Shown piece after piece: positions 13,330 to 27,577 of a stretch of DNA of 64,000 nt. Position numbers and translations under genes: made by a program. How positions within the stretch are numbered: position 1 is the stretch's first letter; each line of letters starts with the position of its first letter. The notes under the pieces are model-generated. The model did no database searches. It was not told the DNA's origin and saw only the letters and a program-made list of their open reading frames with translations. The DNA lies in NCBI RefSeq assembly GCF_050948175.1, contig NW_027490110.1, positions 1,488,001 to 1,552,000 of the forward strand, in the 5' to 3' direction. Source of the stretch: Xylocopa sonorina. Lineage: Eukaryota; Arthropoda; Insecta; Hymenoptera; Apidae.

Positions 13330-16300
13330 ACGCTATTTCCTTGCAAGGAAGTGTCGCATTTACATTCATTTGAATCGTAGACGAGGAATACATGACATCT
13401 CGCAAATCATATTATATCTTACCATGAAACATAGAAATGAGATGCGATATCGCGTTTTAAGGAGCATTAGAAATCTATTGCTTCGATACGTAGACATCTG
13501 CAAACGCTATTTGCTTGCAAGGAAGTGTCGCATTTACATTCATTTGAAGTGTAGACGAGGAATACATAACACTTCGCAAATCATATTATATCTTACCATG
13601 AAACATAGAAATGAGATGCGATATCGCGTTTTAAGAATCATAAGAACTCTATTGCTACGATACGTAGACATCTGCAAACGCTATTTCCTAGCGAGGAAGT
13701 GTGGCATTCACGTTCATTTGAAGTTGTAGACGCGGAATACATGACACTTCGCAAATCATATTATATCTTACCATGAAACATAGAAATGAGATGCGATATC
13801 GCATTTTAAGAAGCATTAGAATTATATTGCTACGATACGTAGACATCTGCAGACGCTATTTCCTTGCAAGGAAGTGTCGCATTTACATTCATTTGAAGTG
13901 TAGACGAGGAATACATGACACTTCGCAAATCATATTATATCTTACCATGAAACATAGAAATGAGATGCAATATCTCGTTTTAAGAAGCATTTGAACTCTA
14001 TTGCTACGATACCTAGACATCTGCAGACGCTATTTCCTAGCAAGGAAGTATCGCATTTACATTCATTTGAAGTGTAGACGAGGAATACAAGACACTTCGC
14101 AAATCATATTATATCTTTCCATGAAGCATAGAAATGAGATGCGATATCGCGTTTTAAGAAGCATTAGAAATCTATTGCTAAGATACGTAGACATCTGCAA
14201 ACGCTATTTCCTGGCAAGGAAGTGTCGCATTTACATTCATTTGAAGTTGTAGACGAGGAATACACAACACTTCGCAAATCATATTATATCTTACCATGAA
14301 ACATAGAAATGAGTTGCGATATCGCGTTTTAAGAAGCATTTGAATTCTATTGCTTCGATACCTAGATATCTGCAAACGCTATTTCCTTGCAAGGAAGTGT
14401 CGCATTTACATTCATTTGAAGTGTAGACGAGGAATACATGATACTTCGCAAATCATATTATATGTTACCATGAAACATAGAAATGAGATGCGATATCGCG
14501 TTTTAAGAAGCATTTGAACTCTATTGCTACGATGCCTAGACATCTGCAGACGCTATTTCCTAGCAAGGAAGTGTCGCATTTACATTCATTTGAAGTGTAG
14601 ACGAGGAGTACATAACACTTCGCAAATCATATTATATCTTACCATCAAACATAGAAATGAGATGCGATATCGCGTTTTAAGAATCATAAGAACACTATTG
14701 CTACGATACGTGGACATCTGCAAACGCTATTTCCTTGCAAGGAAGTGTCGCATTTACGTTCATTTGAATCGTTGACGAGGAATGCATAACACTTCGCAAT
14801 GAATATTATATCCTATCATGAAACATAGATATGAGATGCAATATCTCGTTTTAAGAAGCATTTGAACTCTATTGCTTCGATACGTAGACATCTGCAAACG
14901 CTATTTCCTTGCAAGGAAGTGTCGCATTTACATTCATTTGAAGTGTAGACAAGGAATACATAACACTTCGCAAATCATATTATATCTTACCATGAATCAT
15001 AGAAATGAGATGCGATATCGCGTTTTAAGAAGCATTAGAACTCTATCGCTACGATACCTAGACATCTGCAGACGCTATTTCCTTGCAAGGAAGTGTCGCA
15101 TTTACATTCATTTGAAGTGTAGACGAGGAATACATGATACTTCGCAAATCATATTATATCTTACCATGAAACATAGAAATGAGATGCGATATCGCGTTTT
15201 AAGAAGCATTTGAACTCTATTGCTACGATGCCTAGACATCTGCAGACGCTATTTCCTTGCAAGGAAGTGTCGCATTTACATTCATTTGCAGTGTAGACGA
15301 GGAATACATAACACTTCGCAAATCATATTATATCTTACCATGAAACATAGAAATGTGATGCGATATCGCGTTTTAAGAATCGTAAGAACTCTATTGCTAC
15401 GATACGTAGACAACTGCAAACGCTATTTCCTTGCAAGGAAGTGTCGCATTTACATTCATTTGTAGTGTAGACAAGGAATACATAACACTTCGCAAATCAT
15501 ATTATATCTTACCATGAAACATAGAAATGAGATGCGATATCGCGTTTTAAGAATCATAAGAACTCTATTGCTACGATACGTAGACAACTGCAAACGCTAT
15601 TTCCTTGCAAGGAAGTGTCGCATTTACATTCATTTGAATCGTATACGAGGAATGCATAACACTTCGCTATGAATATTATATCTTATCATGAAACACAGAT
15701 ATGAGATGCAATATCTCGTTTTAAGAAGCATTTGAACTCTATTGCTACGATACCTAGACATCTGCAGACGCTATTTCCTAGCAAGGAAGTATTGCATTTA
15801 CATTCATTTGAAGTGTAGACGAGGAATACATGACACTTCGCAAATCATATTATATCCTTCCATGAAACATAGAAATGTGATGCGATATCGCGTTTTAAGA
15901 AGCATTAGAAATCTATTGCTAAGATACGTAGACATCTGCAAACGCTATTTCCTTGCAAGGAAGTGTCGCATTTACATTCATTTGGATCGTATACGAGGAA
16001 TGCACAACACTTCGCAATGAATATTATATCTTACCATGAAACATAGAAATGAGATGCGACATCGCGTATTAAGAAGCATTAGAACTCTATTGCTACGATA
16101 GGTAGACATCTGCAAACGCTATTTCCTTGCAAGGAAGTGTCGCATTTACATTCATTTGAAGTGTAGACGAGGAATACATGACACTTCACAAATTATATTA
16201 TATCTTACCATGAAACATAGAAATGAGATGCGATATTGTGTTTTGAGAAGCATTAGAACTCTATTGCTACGATACCTAGACATCTGCAGACGCTATTTCC

Positions 16301-17059
16301 TAGCAAGGAAGTGTCGCATTTACATTAATTGAAGTGTAGACGAGCAATACATGACACTTCGCAAATCATATTATATCTTACCATGAAACATAGAAATGAG
16401 ATGCGATATCGCGCTTTAAGAATCATAAAAACTCTATTGCTACGATACGTAGACATCTGCAAACGCTATTTCCTTGCAAGGAAGTGTCGCATTTACATTC
16501 ATATGAAGTATAGACGAGGAATACATAACACTTCGCAAATCATATTATATCTTACCATGAAACATAGAAATGAGATGCAATATCGCGTTTTAAGAATCAT
16601 AAGAACTCTACTGCTACGATACGTAGACATCTGCAAACGCTATTTCCTTGCAAGGAAGTGTCGCATTTACATTCATTTGAATCGTAGACGAGGAATACAT
16701 GACACTTCGCAAATCATATTATATCTTACCATGAAATATAGAAATGAGGTGCGATATCGCGTTTTAAGAATCATAAGAACTCTATTGCTACGATACGTAG
16801 ACATCTGCAAACGCTATTTCCTAGCGAGGAAGTGTGGCATTCACGTTCATTTGAAGTGTAGACGAGGAATACATAACACTTCGCAAATCATATTATATCT
16901 TACCATGAAACATAGAAATGGGATGCGATATCGCGTTCTAAGAATCATAAAAACTCTATTTCTACGATACGTAGACATCTGCAAACGCTATTTCCTTGCA
17001 AGGAAGTGTCGCATTTACATTCATTTGAATCGTAGACGAGGAATGCATAACACTTCCAA

Positions 17060-18000
17060 ATGAATACTATATCTTATCATAAAACATAGATCTGAAATGC
17101 AATATCTCGTTTTAACAAGCATTTGAACTCTATTGCTTCGATACGTAGACATCTGCAAACGCTATTTCCTTGCAAGGAAGTGTCGCATTTGCATTCATTT
17201 GAATCGTATAAGAGGAATGCATAACACTTCGCAATGAATATTATATCTTATCACGAGTCATAGATATGAGATGCAATATCTCGTTTCAAGAAGCATTTGA
17301 ACTCTATTGCTACGATACCTAGGCATCTGCAGACGCTATTTCCTGGCAAGGAAGTGTCGCATTTCATTCATTTGAAGTGTAGACGAGGAATACATGACAC
17401 TTCGCAAATCATATTATATCTTACCATGAAACATAGAAATGAGATGCGATATCGCGTTTTAAGAATCATAAGAACTCTATTGCTACGATACGCAGACATC
17501 TGCAGACACTATTTCCTAGCAAGGAAGTGTCGCATTTACATTCATTTGAAGTGTAGACGAGGAATACATAACACTTCGCAAATCATATTATATCTTACCA
17601 TGAAGCATAAAAATGAGATGCGATATCGCGTTTTAAGAAGCATTAGAACACTATTGCTACGATAGGTAGACATTTGCAAACGCTATTTCGTGGCAAGGAA
17701 GTGTCACATTTACATTCATTTAAATCGTAGACGAGGAATGCATAACACTTCCAAATGAATATTATATCTTATCATAAAACATAGATATGAGATGCAATAT
17801 CTCGTTTTAACAAGCATTTGAACTCTATTGCTTCGATACGTAGACATCTGCAATCGCTATTTCCTTGCAAGGAAGTGTCGCATTTGCATTCATTTGAATC
17901 GTATAAGAGGAATGCATAACACTTCGCAATGAATATTATATCTTATCATGAAACATAGATATGAGATGCAATATCTCGTTTTAAGAAGCATTTGAACTCT
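17060..18000 (+). repeat. A-to-B transition zone with diverged monomers
   Basis: These roughly five monomers carry variants that are rare elsewhere: cacttccaaatg in place of cacttcgcaatg (near 17,053 and 17,750), ttatcataaaacatag, ttttaacaagc, gtataagagg, tcacgagtcatag and a 1-bp deletion at about 17,361 (gcatttcattc). A block near 17,020-17,230 recurs near 17,715-17,925 at an offset of 695 bp (4 x 174 - 1). The zone has no A-only insertion and no B-typical cattagaaagct, which starts near 18,164. Confidence 0.75.
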
Positions 18001-18323
18001 ATTGCTTCGATACGTAGACATCTGCAAACGCTATTTCCTTGCTAAGAAGTGTCGCATTTACATTCACTTGAAGTGTAGACGAGGAATACATAACACTTCG
18101 CAAATCATATTATATCTTACCATGAAACATAGAAATGAGATGCGATATCGCGTTTTAAGAAGCATTAGAAAGCTATTGCTACGATACGTAGACATCTGCA
18201 AACGCTATTTCCTTGCTAAGAAGTGTCGCATTTACATTCACTTGAAGTGTAGACGAGGAATACATAACACTTCGCAAATCATATTATATCTTACCATGAA
18301 ACATAGAAATGAGATGCGATATA

Positions 18324-21300
18324 GCGTTTTAAGAAGCATTAGAAAGCTACTGCTACGATACGTAGACATCTGCAAACGCTATTTCCTAGCGAGGAAGTAT
18401 CGCATTCACATTCATTTGAATCGTATACGAGGAATGCAAAACACTTCGCAATGAATATTATATCTTATCATGAAACATAGATATGAGATGCAATATCTCG
18501 TTTTAAGAAGCATTTGAACTCTATTGCTTCGATACGTAGACATCTGCAAACGCTATTTCCTTGCTAAGAAGTGTCGCATTTACATTCACTTGAAGTGTAG
18601 ACGAGGAATACATAACACTTCGCAAATCATATTATATCTTACCATGAAACATAGAAATGAGATGCGATATCGCGTTTTAAGAAGCATTAGAAAGCTGCTG
18701 CTACGATACGTAGACATCTGCAAACGCTATTTCCTAGCGAGGAAGTATCGCATTCACATTCATTTGAATCGTATACGAGGAATGCATAACACTTCGCAAT
18801 GAATATTATATCTTATCATGAAACATAGATATGAGATGCAATATCTCTTTTAAGAAGCATTTGAACTCTATTGCTACGATACCTAGACATCTGCAGACGC
18901 TATTTCCTAGCAAGGAAGTGTCTCATTTACATTCATTTGAAGTGTAGACGAGGAATGCATAACACTTCGCAAATCATATTATATCTTACCATGAAACATA
19001 GAAATGAGATGCGATATCGCGTTTTAAGACGCATTAGAACACTATTGCAACGATAGGTAGACATCTGCAAACGCTATTTCCTAGCGAGGAAGTAACGCAT
19101 TCACATTCATTTGAAGTGTAGACGAGGAATACATAACACTTCGCAAATCATGTTATATCTTACCATGAAACATAGAAATGAGATGCGATATCGCGTTTTA
19201 AGAATCATAAGAACTCTATTGCTACGATACGTAGACATCTGCAAACGCTATTTCCTTGCAAGGAAGTGCCGACTTTACATTCATTTGAATCGTAGGCGAG
19301 GAATGCTTAACACTTCGCAATGAATATTATATCTTATCATGAAACATAGATATGAGATGCAATATCTCGTTTTAAGAAGCATTTGATCTCTATTGCTTCG
19401 ATATGTAGACATCTGCAAACGCTATTTCCTTGCAAGGAAGTGTCGTATTTACAATCATTTGAATCGTAGACGAGGAATGCATAACACTTCGCAATGAATA
19501 TTATATCTTATCATAAAACATAGATATGAGATGCAATATCTCGTTTTAACGAGCATTTGAACTCTATTGCTTCGATACGTAGACATCTGCAAACGCTATT
19601 TCCTTGCAAGGAAGTGTCACATTTGCATTCATTTGAATCGTATACGAGGAATGCATAACACTTCGCAATCAATATTATATCTTATCATGAATCATAGATA
19701 TGAGATGCAATATCTCGTTTCAAGAAGCAGTTGAACTCTATTGCTATGATACCTAGACATCTGCAGACGCTATTTCCTAGCAAGGAAGTGTCGCATTTAC
19801 ATTCATTTGAAGTGTAAACGAGGAATACATGACACTTCGCAAATCATGTTATATCTTACCATGAAACATAGAAATTTGATGCCATATCGCGTTTTAAGAA
19901 GCATTAGAAAGCTATTGCTACGATACGTAGACATCTGCAAACGCTATTTCCTAGCGAGGAAGTATCGCACTCACATTTATTTGAAGTGTAGACGAGGAAT
20001 ACATAACACTTCGCAAATGATGTTATATCTTACCATGAAACATAGAAATGAGATGCGATATCGCGTTTTAAGAAGCATTAGGAATCTATTGCTACGATAC
20101 GTAGACATCTGCAAACGCTATTTCTTTGCAAGGAAGTGTCGCATTTACATTCATTTGAAGTGTAGACGAGGAATACATAACACTTCGCAAATCATATTAT
20201 ATCTTACCATGAAACATAGAAATGAGATGCGATATCGCGTTTTAAGAAGCAATAGAACTCTATTGCTACGATAGGTAGACATCTGTAAACGCTATTTCCT
20301 GGCAAGGAAGTGTCGCATTTACATTCATTTGAATCGTAGACGAGGAATGCAAAACACTTCGCAATGAATATTATATCTTATCATGAAACATAGATATGAG
20401 ATGCAATATCTCGTTTTAAGAAGCATTTGAACTCTATTGCTTCGATACGTAGACATCTGCAAACGCTATTTCCTTGCTAAGAAGTGTCGCATTTACATTC
20501 ACTTGAAGTGTAGACGAGGAATACATAACACTTCGCAAATCATATTATATCTTACCATGAAACATAGAAATGAGATGCGATATCGCATTTTAAGAAGCAT
20601 TAGAAAGCTGCTGCTACGATACGTAGACATCTGCAAACGCTATTTCCTTGCAAGGAAGTGTCGCATTTACGTTCATTTGAATCGTAGACGAGGAATACAA
20701 GACACTTCGCAAATCATACTATATCTTACCATGAAACATAGAATTGAGATGCGATATCGCGTTTTAAGAATCATAAGAACTCCATTGCTACGATACGTAG
20801 ACATCTGCAGACGCTATTTCCTAGCGAGGAAGTATCGCATTCACATTCATTTGAATCGTATACGAGGAATGCATAACACTTCGCAATGAATATTATATCT
20901 TATCATGAAACATAGATACGAGATGCAATATCTCTTTTAAGAAGCATTTGAACTCTATTGCTACGATACCTAGACATCTGCAGACGCTATTTCCTAGCAA
21001 GGAAGTGTCTCATTTACATTCATTTGAAGTGTAGACGAGGAATGCATAACACTTCGCAAATCATATTATATCTAACCATGAAACATAGAAATGAGATGCG
21101 ATATCGCGTTTTAAGAAGCATTAGAACACTATTGCTACGATAGGTAGACATCTGCAAACGCTATTTCCTAGCGAGGAAGTAACGCATTCACATTCATTTG
21201 AAGTGTAGACGAGGAATACATAACACTTCGCAAATCATGTTATATCTTACCATGAAACATAGAAATGAGAAGCGATATCGCGTTTTAAGAAGCATTAGGA

Positions 21301-22496
21301 ATCTATTGCTAAGATACGTAGACATCTGCAAACGCTATTTCTTTGCAAGGAAGTGTCGCATTTACATTCATTTGAAGTGTAGACGAGGAATACATAACAC
21401 TTCGCAAATCATATTATATCTTACCATGAAACATAGAAATGAGATGCGATATCGCGTTTTAAGAAGCAATAGAACTCTATTGCTACGATAGGTAGACATC
21501 TGTAAACGCTATTTCCTGGCAAGGAAGTGTCGCATTTACATTCATTTGAATCGTAGACGAGGAATGCATAACACTTCGCAATGAATATTATATCTTATCA
21601 TGAAACATAGATATGAGGTGGAATATCTCGTTTTAAGAAGCATTTGAACTCTATTGCTTCGATACGTAGACATCTGCAAACGCTATTTCCTTGCTAGGAA
21701 GTGTCGCATTCACATTCATTTGAATCGTATACGAGGAATGCATAACACTTCGCAATGAATATTATATCTTATCATGAAACATAGATATGAGATGCAATAT
21801 CTCTTTTAAGAAGCATTTGAACTCTATTGCTACGATACCTAGACATCTGCAGACGCTATTTCCTAGCAAGGAAGTGTCCCATTTACATTCATTTGAAGTG
21901 TAGACGAGGAATACATAACACTTCGCAAATCATATTATATCTTACCATGAAACATAGAAATGAGATGCGATATCGCGTTTTAAGAAGCATTAGAACACTA
22001 TTGCTACGATAGGTAGACATCTGCAAACGCTATTTCCTTGCAAGGAAGTTTCGCATTTACATTCATTTGTTTCGTAGACGAGGAATGCATAACACTTCGC
22101 AATGAATATTATATCTTATCATGAAACATAGATATGAGATGCAATATCTCGTTTTAAGAAGCATTTGATCTCTATTGCTTCGATACGTAGACATCTGCAA
22201 ACGCTATTCCCTTGCAAGGAAGTGTCGCATTTACGTTCATTTGAATCGTAGACGAGGAATACAAGACACTTCGCAAATCATATTATGTCTTACCATGAAA
22301 CATAGAATTGAGATGCGATATCGCGTTTTAAGAATCATAAGAACTCCATTGCTACGATACGTAGACATCTGCAGACGCTATTTCCTAGAGAGGAAGTGTC
22401 GCGTTCACATTCCTTTGAAGTGTAGACGAGGAATACAAGACACTTCGCAAATCATATTATATCTTACCATGAAACATAGAAATGAGATGCGATATT
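18324..22496 (+). repeat. 24-monomer HOR unit, copy 1 (4,173 bp)
   Basis: Repeats directly downstream at an offset of 4,173 bp, that is 24 x 174 minus 3. The -3 corresponds to the three 173-bp monomers inside (18847, 20934, 21803). Shared rare variants include ttttaagacgc, ttgcaacgatagg, agtgccgactttac, atatgtagac, aagcagttgaac and aaatttgatgcc. The left edge lies near gatatagcg (here) versus gatattgcg. Confidence 0.93.
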
Positions 22497-25400
22497 GCGT
22501 TTTAAGAAGCATTAGAAAGCTACTGCTACGATACGTAGACATCTGCAAACGCTATTTCCTAGCGAGGAAGTATCGCATTCACATTCATTTGAATCGTATA
22601 CGAGGAATGCAAAACACTTCGCAATGAATATTATATCTTATCATGAAACATAGATATGAGATGCAATATCTCGTTTTAAGAAGCATTTGAACTCTATTGC
22701 TTCGATACGTAGACATCTGCAAACGCTATTTCCTTGCTAAGAAGTGTCGCATTTACATTCACTTGAAGTGTAGACGAGGAATACATAACACTTCGCAAAT
22801 CATATTATATCTTACCATGAAACATAGAAATGAGATGCGATATCGCGTTTTAAGAAGCATTAGAAAGCTGCTGCTACGATACGTAGACATCTGCAAACGC
22901 TATTTCCTAGCGAGGAAGTATCGCATTCACATTCATTTGAATCGTATACGAGGAATGCATAACACTTCGCAATGAATATTATATCTTATCATGAAACATA
23001 GATATGAGATGCAATATCTCTTTTAAGAAGCATTTGAACTCTATTGCTACGATACCTAGACATCTGCAGACGCTATTTCCTAGCAAGGAAGTGTCTCATT
23101 TACATTCATTTGAAGTGTAGACGAGGAATGCATAACACTTCGCAAATCATATTATATCTTACCATGAAACATAGAAATGAGATGCGATATCGCGTTTTAA
23201 GACGCATTAGAACACTATTGCAACGATAGGTAGACATCTGCAAACGCTATTTCCTAGCGAGGAAGTAACGCATTCACATTCATTTGAAGTGTAGACGAGG
23301 AATACATAACACTTCGCAAATCATGTTATATCTTACCATGAAACATAGAAATGAGATGCGATATCGCGTTTTAAGAATCATAAGAACTCTATTGCTACGA
23401 TACGTAGACATCTGCAAACGCTATTTCCTTGCAAGGAAGTGCCGACTTTACATTCATTTGAATCGTAGGCGAGGAATGCTTAACACTTCGCAATGAATAT
23501 TATATCTTATCATGAAACATAGATATGAGATGCAATATCTCGTTTTAAGAAGCATTTGATCTCTATTGCTTCGATATGTAGACATCTGCAAACGCTATTT
23601 CCTTGCAAGGAAGTGTCGTATTTACAATCATTTGAATCGTAGACGAGGAATGCATAACACTTCGCAATGAATATTATATCTTATCATAAAACATAGATAT
23701 GAGATGCAATATCTCGTTTTAACGAGCATTTGAACTCTATTGCTTCGATACGTAGACATCTGCAAACGCTATTTCCTTGCAAGGAAGTGTCACATTTGCA
23801 TTCATTTGAATCGTATACGAGGAATGCATAACACTTCGCAATCAATATTATATCTTATCATGAATCATAGATATGAGATGCAATATCTCGTTTCAAGAAG
23901 CAGTTGAACTCTATTGCTATGATACCTAGACATCTGCAGACGCTATTTCCTAGCAAGGAAGTGTCGCATTTACATTCATTTGAAGTGTAAACGAGGAATA
24001 CATGACACTTCGCAAATCATGTTATATCTTACCATGAAACATAGAAATTTGATGCCATATCGCGTTTTAAGAAGCATTAGAAAGCTATTGCTACGATACG
24101 TAGACATCTGCAAACGCTATTTCCTAGCGAGGAAGTATCGCACTCACATTTATTTGAAGTGTAGACGAGGAATACATAACACTTCGCAAATGATGTTATA
24201 TCTTACCATGAAACATAGAAATGAGATGCGATATCGCGTTTTAAGAAGCATTAGGAATCTATTGCTACGATACGTAGACATCTGCAAACGCTATTTCTTT
24301 GCAAGGAAGTGTCGCATTTACATTCATTTGAAGTGTAGACGAGGAATACATAACACTTCGCAAATCATATTATATCTTACCATGAAGCATAGAAATGAGA
24401 TGCGATATCGCGTTTTAAGAAGCAATAGAACTCTATTGCTACGATAGGTAGACATCTGTAAACGCTATTTCCTGGCAAGGAAGTGTCGCATTTACATTCA
24501 TTTGAATCGTAGACGAGGAATGCAAAACACTTCGCAATGAATATTATATCTTATCATGAAACATAGATATGAGATGCAATATCTCGTTTTAAGAAGCATT
24601 TGAACTCTATTGCTTCGATACGTAGACATCTGCAAACGCTATTTCCTTGCTAAGAAGTGTCGCATTTACATTCACTTGAAGTGTAGACGAGGAATACATA
24701 ACACTTCGCAAATCATATTATATCTTACCATGAAACATAGAAATGAGATGCGATATCGCGTTTTAAGAAGCATTAGAAAGCTGCTGCTACGATACGTAGA
24801 CATCTGCAAACGCTATTTCCTTGCAAGGAAGTGTCGCATTTACGTTCATTTGAATCGTAGACGAGGAATACAAGACACTTCGCAAATCATACTATATCTT
24901 ACCATGAAACATAGAATTGAGATGCGATATCGCGTTTTAAGAATCATAAGAACTCCATTGCTACGATACGTAGACATCTGCAGACGCTATTTCCTAGCGA
25001 GGAAGTATCGCATTCACATTCATTTGAATCGTATACGAGGAATGCATAACACTTCGCAATGAATATTATATCTTATCATGAAACATAGATACGAGATGCA
25101 ATATCTCTTTTAAGAAGCATTTGAACTCTATTGCTACGATACCTAGACATCTGCAGACGCTATTTCCTAGCAAGGAAGTGTCTCATTTACATTCATTTGA
25201 AGTGTAGACGAGGAATGCATAACACTTCGCAAATCATATTATATCTAACCATGAAACATAGAAATGAGATGCGATATCGCGTTTTAAGAAGCATTAGAAC
25301 ACTATTGCTACGATAGGTAGACATCTGCAAACGCTATTTCCTAGCGAGGAAGTAACGCATTCACATTCATTTGAAGTGTAGACGAGGAATACATAACACT

Positions 25401-26669
25401 TCGCAAATCATGTTATATCTTACCATGAAACATAGAAATGAGAAGCGATATCGCGTTTTAAGAAGCATTAGGAATCTATTGCTACGATACGTAGACATCT
25501 GCAAACGCTATTTCTTTGCAAGGAAGTGTCGCATTTACATTCATTTGAAGTGTAGACGAGGAATACATAACACTTCGCAAATCATATTATATCTTACCAT
25601 GAAACATAGAAATGAGATGCGATATCGCGTTTTAAGAAGCAATAGAACTCTATTGCTACGATAGGTAGACATCTGTAAACGCTATTTCCTGGCAAGGAAG
25701 TGTCGCATTTACATTCATTTGAATCGTAGACGAGGAATGCATAACACTTCGCAATGAATATTATATCTTATCATGAAACATAGATATGAGGTGGAATATC
25801 TCGTTTTAAGAAGCATTTGAACTCTATTGCTTCGATACGTAGACATCTGCAAACGCTATTTCCTTGCTAGGAAGTGTCGCATTCACATTCATTTGAATCG
25901 TATACGAGGAATGCATAACACTTCGCAATGAATATTATATCTTATCATGAAACATAGATATGAGATGCAATATCTCTTTTAAGAAGCATTTGAACTCTAT
26001 TGCTACGATACCTAGACATCTGCAGACGCTATTTCCTAGCAAGGAAGTGTCCCATTTACATTCATTTGAAGTGTAGACGAGGAATACATAACACTTCGCA
26101 AATCATATTATATCTTACCATGAAACATAGAAATGAGATGCGATATCGCGTTTTAAGAAGCATTAGAACACTATTGCTACGATAGGTAGACATCTGCAAA
26201 CGCTATTTCCTTGCAAGGAAGTTTCGCATTTACATTCATTTGTTTCGTAGACGAGGAATGCATAACACTTCGCAATGAATATTATATCTTATCATGAAAC
26301 ATAGATATGAGATGCAATATCTCGTTTTAAGAAGCATTTGATCTCTATTGCTTCGATACGTAGACATCTGCAAACGCTATTCCCTTGCAAGGAAGTGTCG
26401 CATTTACGTTCATTTGAATCGTAGACGAGGAATACAAGACACTTCGCAAATCATATTATATCTTACCATGAAACATAGAATTGAGATGCGATATCGCGTT
26501 TTAAGAATCATAAGAACTCCATTGCTACGATACGTAGACATCTGCAGACGCTATTTCCTAGAGAGGAAGTGTCGCGTTCACATTCCTTTGAAGTGTAGAC
26601 GAGGAATACAAGACACTTCGCAAATCATATTATATCTTACCATGAAACATAGAAATGAGATGCGATATC
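22497..26669 (+). repeat. 24-monomer HOR unit, copy 2 (4,173 bp)
   Basis: Second copy of the 18,324 block. Differences I noticed are few: ttatgtc near 22,287 versus ttatatc near 26,460, atgaaacat near 20,211 versus atgaagcat near 24,384, gcatttt near 20,587 versus gcgtttt near 24,760, and ctaagata near 21,309 versus ctacgata near 25,482. Four differences in about 4.2 kb means roughly 99.9% identity. The end overlaps the start of the next duplication (25,317), so the two events occurred in sequence. Confidence 0.93.
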
Positions 26670-27577
26670 GCGTTTTAGGAATCATAAAAACTCTATTGCT
26701 ACGATACGTAGACATCTGCAAACGCTATTTCCTAGCGAGGAAGTGTGGCATTCACATTCATTTGAAGTGTAGACGAGGAATACATAACACTTCGCAAATC
26801 ATATTATATCTTACCATGAAACATAGAAATGAGATGCGATATCGCGTTTTAAGAATCATAACAACTCTATTGCCACGATACGTAGACATCTGCAAACGCT
26901 ATTTCCTAGCGAGGAAGTATCGCATTCACATTCATTTGATGTGTAGACGAGGAATACATAACACTTCGCAAATCATATTATATCTTACCATGAAACATAG
27001 AAATGAGATGCGATATCGCGTTTTAAGAAGCATTAGATAGCTACTGCTACGATACGTAGACATCTGCAAACGCTATTTCCTAGCGAGGAAGTATCGCATT
27101 CACATTCATTTGAATCGTATACGAGGAATGCATAACACTTCGCAATGAATATTATATCTTATCATGAAACATAGATATGAGATGCAATATCCCGTTTTAA
27201 GAAGCATTTGAACTCTATTGCTTCGATACGTAGACATCTGCAAACGCTATTTCCTAGTAAGGAAGTGTCGCATTTACATTCATTTGAAGTGTAGACGAGG
27301 AATACATAACACTTCGCAAATCATATTATATCTTACCATGAAACATAGAAATGCGATGCGATATCGCGTTTTAAGGATCATAAGAACTCTATTGCTACGA
27401 TACCTAGACATCTGCAGACGCTATTTCCTAGCAAGGAAGTGTCGCATTTACATTCATTTGAAGTGTAGACGAGAAATACATGACACTTCGCAAATCATGT
27501 TATATCTTACCATGAAAGATAGAAATGAGATGCGATATCGCGTTTTAAGAAGCATTAGAAAGCTAATGCTACGATAC
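25317..27577 (+). repeat. 13-monomer HOR unit, copy 1 (2,261 bp)
   Basis: Repeats directly downstream at an offset of 2,261 bp (13 x 174 - 1), the -1 being the 173-bp monomer near 25,976. The left edge is at gatagg (25316 g) versus gatacg (27577 c). Shared rare variants include gagaagcg, gaggtgg, gaagtttcgc, ttgtttcgtag, ctagagagg, attcctttg, gttttagg, ttgccacg and ttgatgtgtag. Confidence 0.93.

Larger units (their letters stand above)
1..17060 (+). repeat. Compartment A, left arm
   Basis: About 98 monomers are recognised by marks absent from the middle of the window. These include the +1 insertion ttgaagttgtag (near 2757, 3976, 5541, 5891, 7284, 8676, 10241, 10591, 11984, 13724, 14247), the -1 deletion acattaattgaag (near 2050, 5012, 8494, 9712, 13194, 16327), gtagacaactgc, gagcaatacatgacac, gcgacatcgcgtatt and gaagtattgcatt. 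Internal higher-order offsets seen are 4,700 bp (27 monomers), 3,482 bp (20 monomers, for example 4,427 to 7,909) and 3,134 bp (18 monomers, for example 3,034-3,720 to 6,168-6,857). The multiple offsets mean the units are mosaics rather than one fixed HOR. The right limit is a zone, not a sharp edge. Confidence 0.85.
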
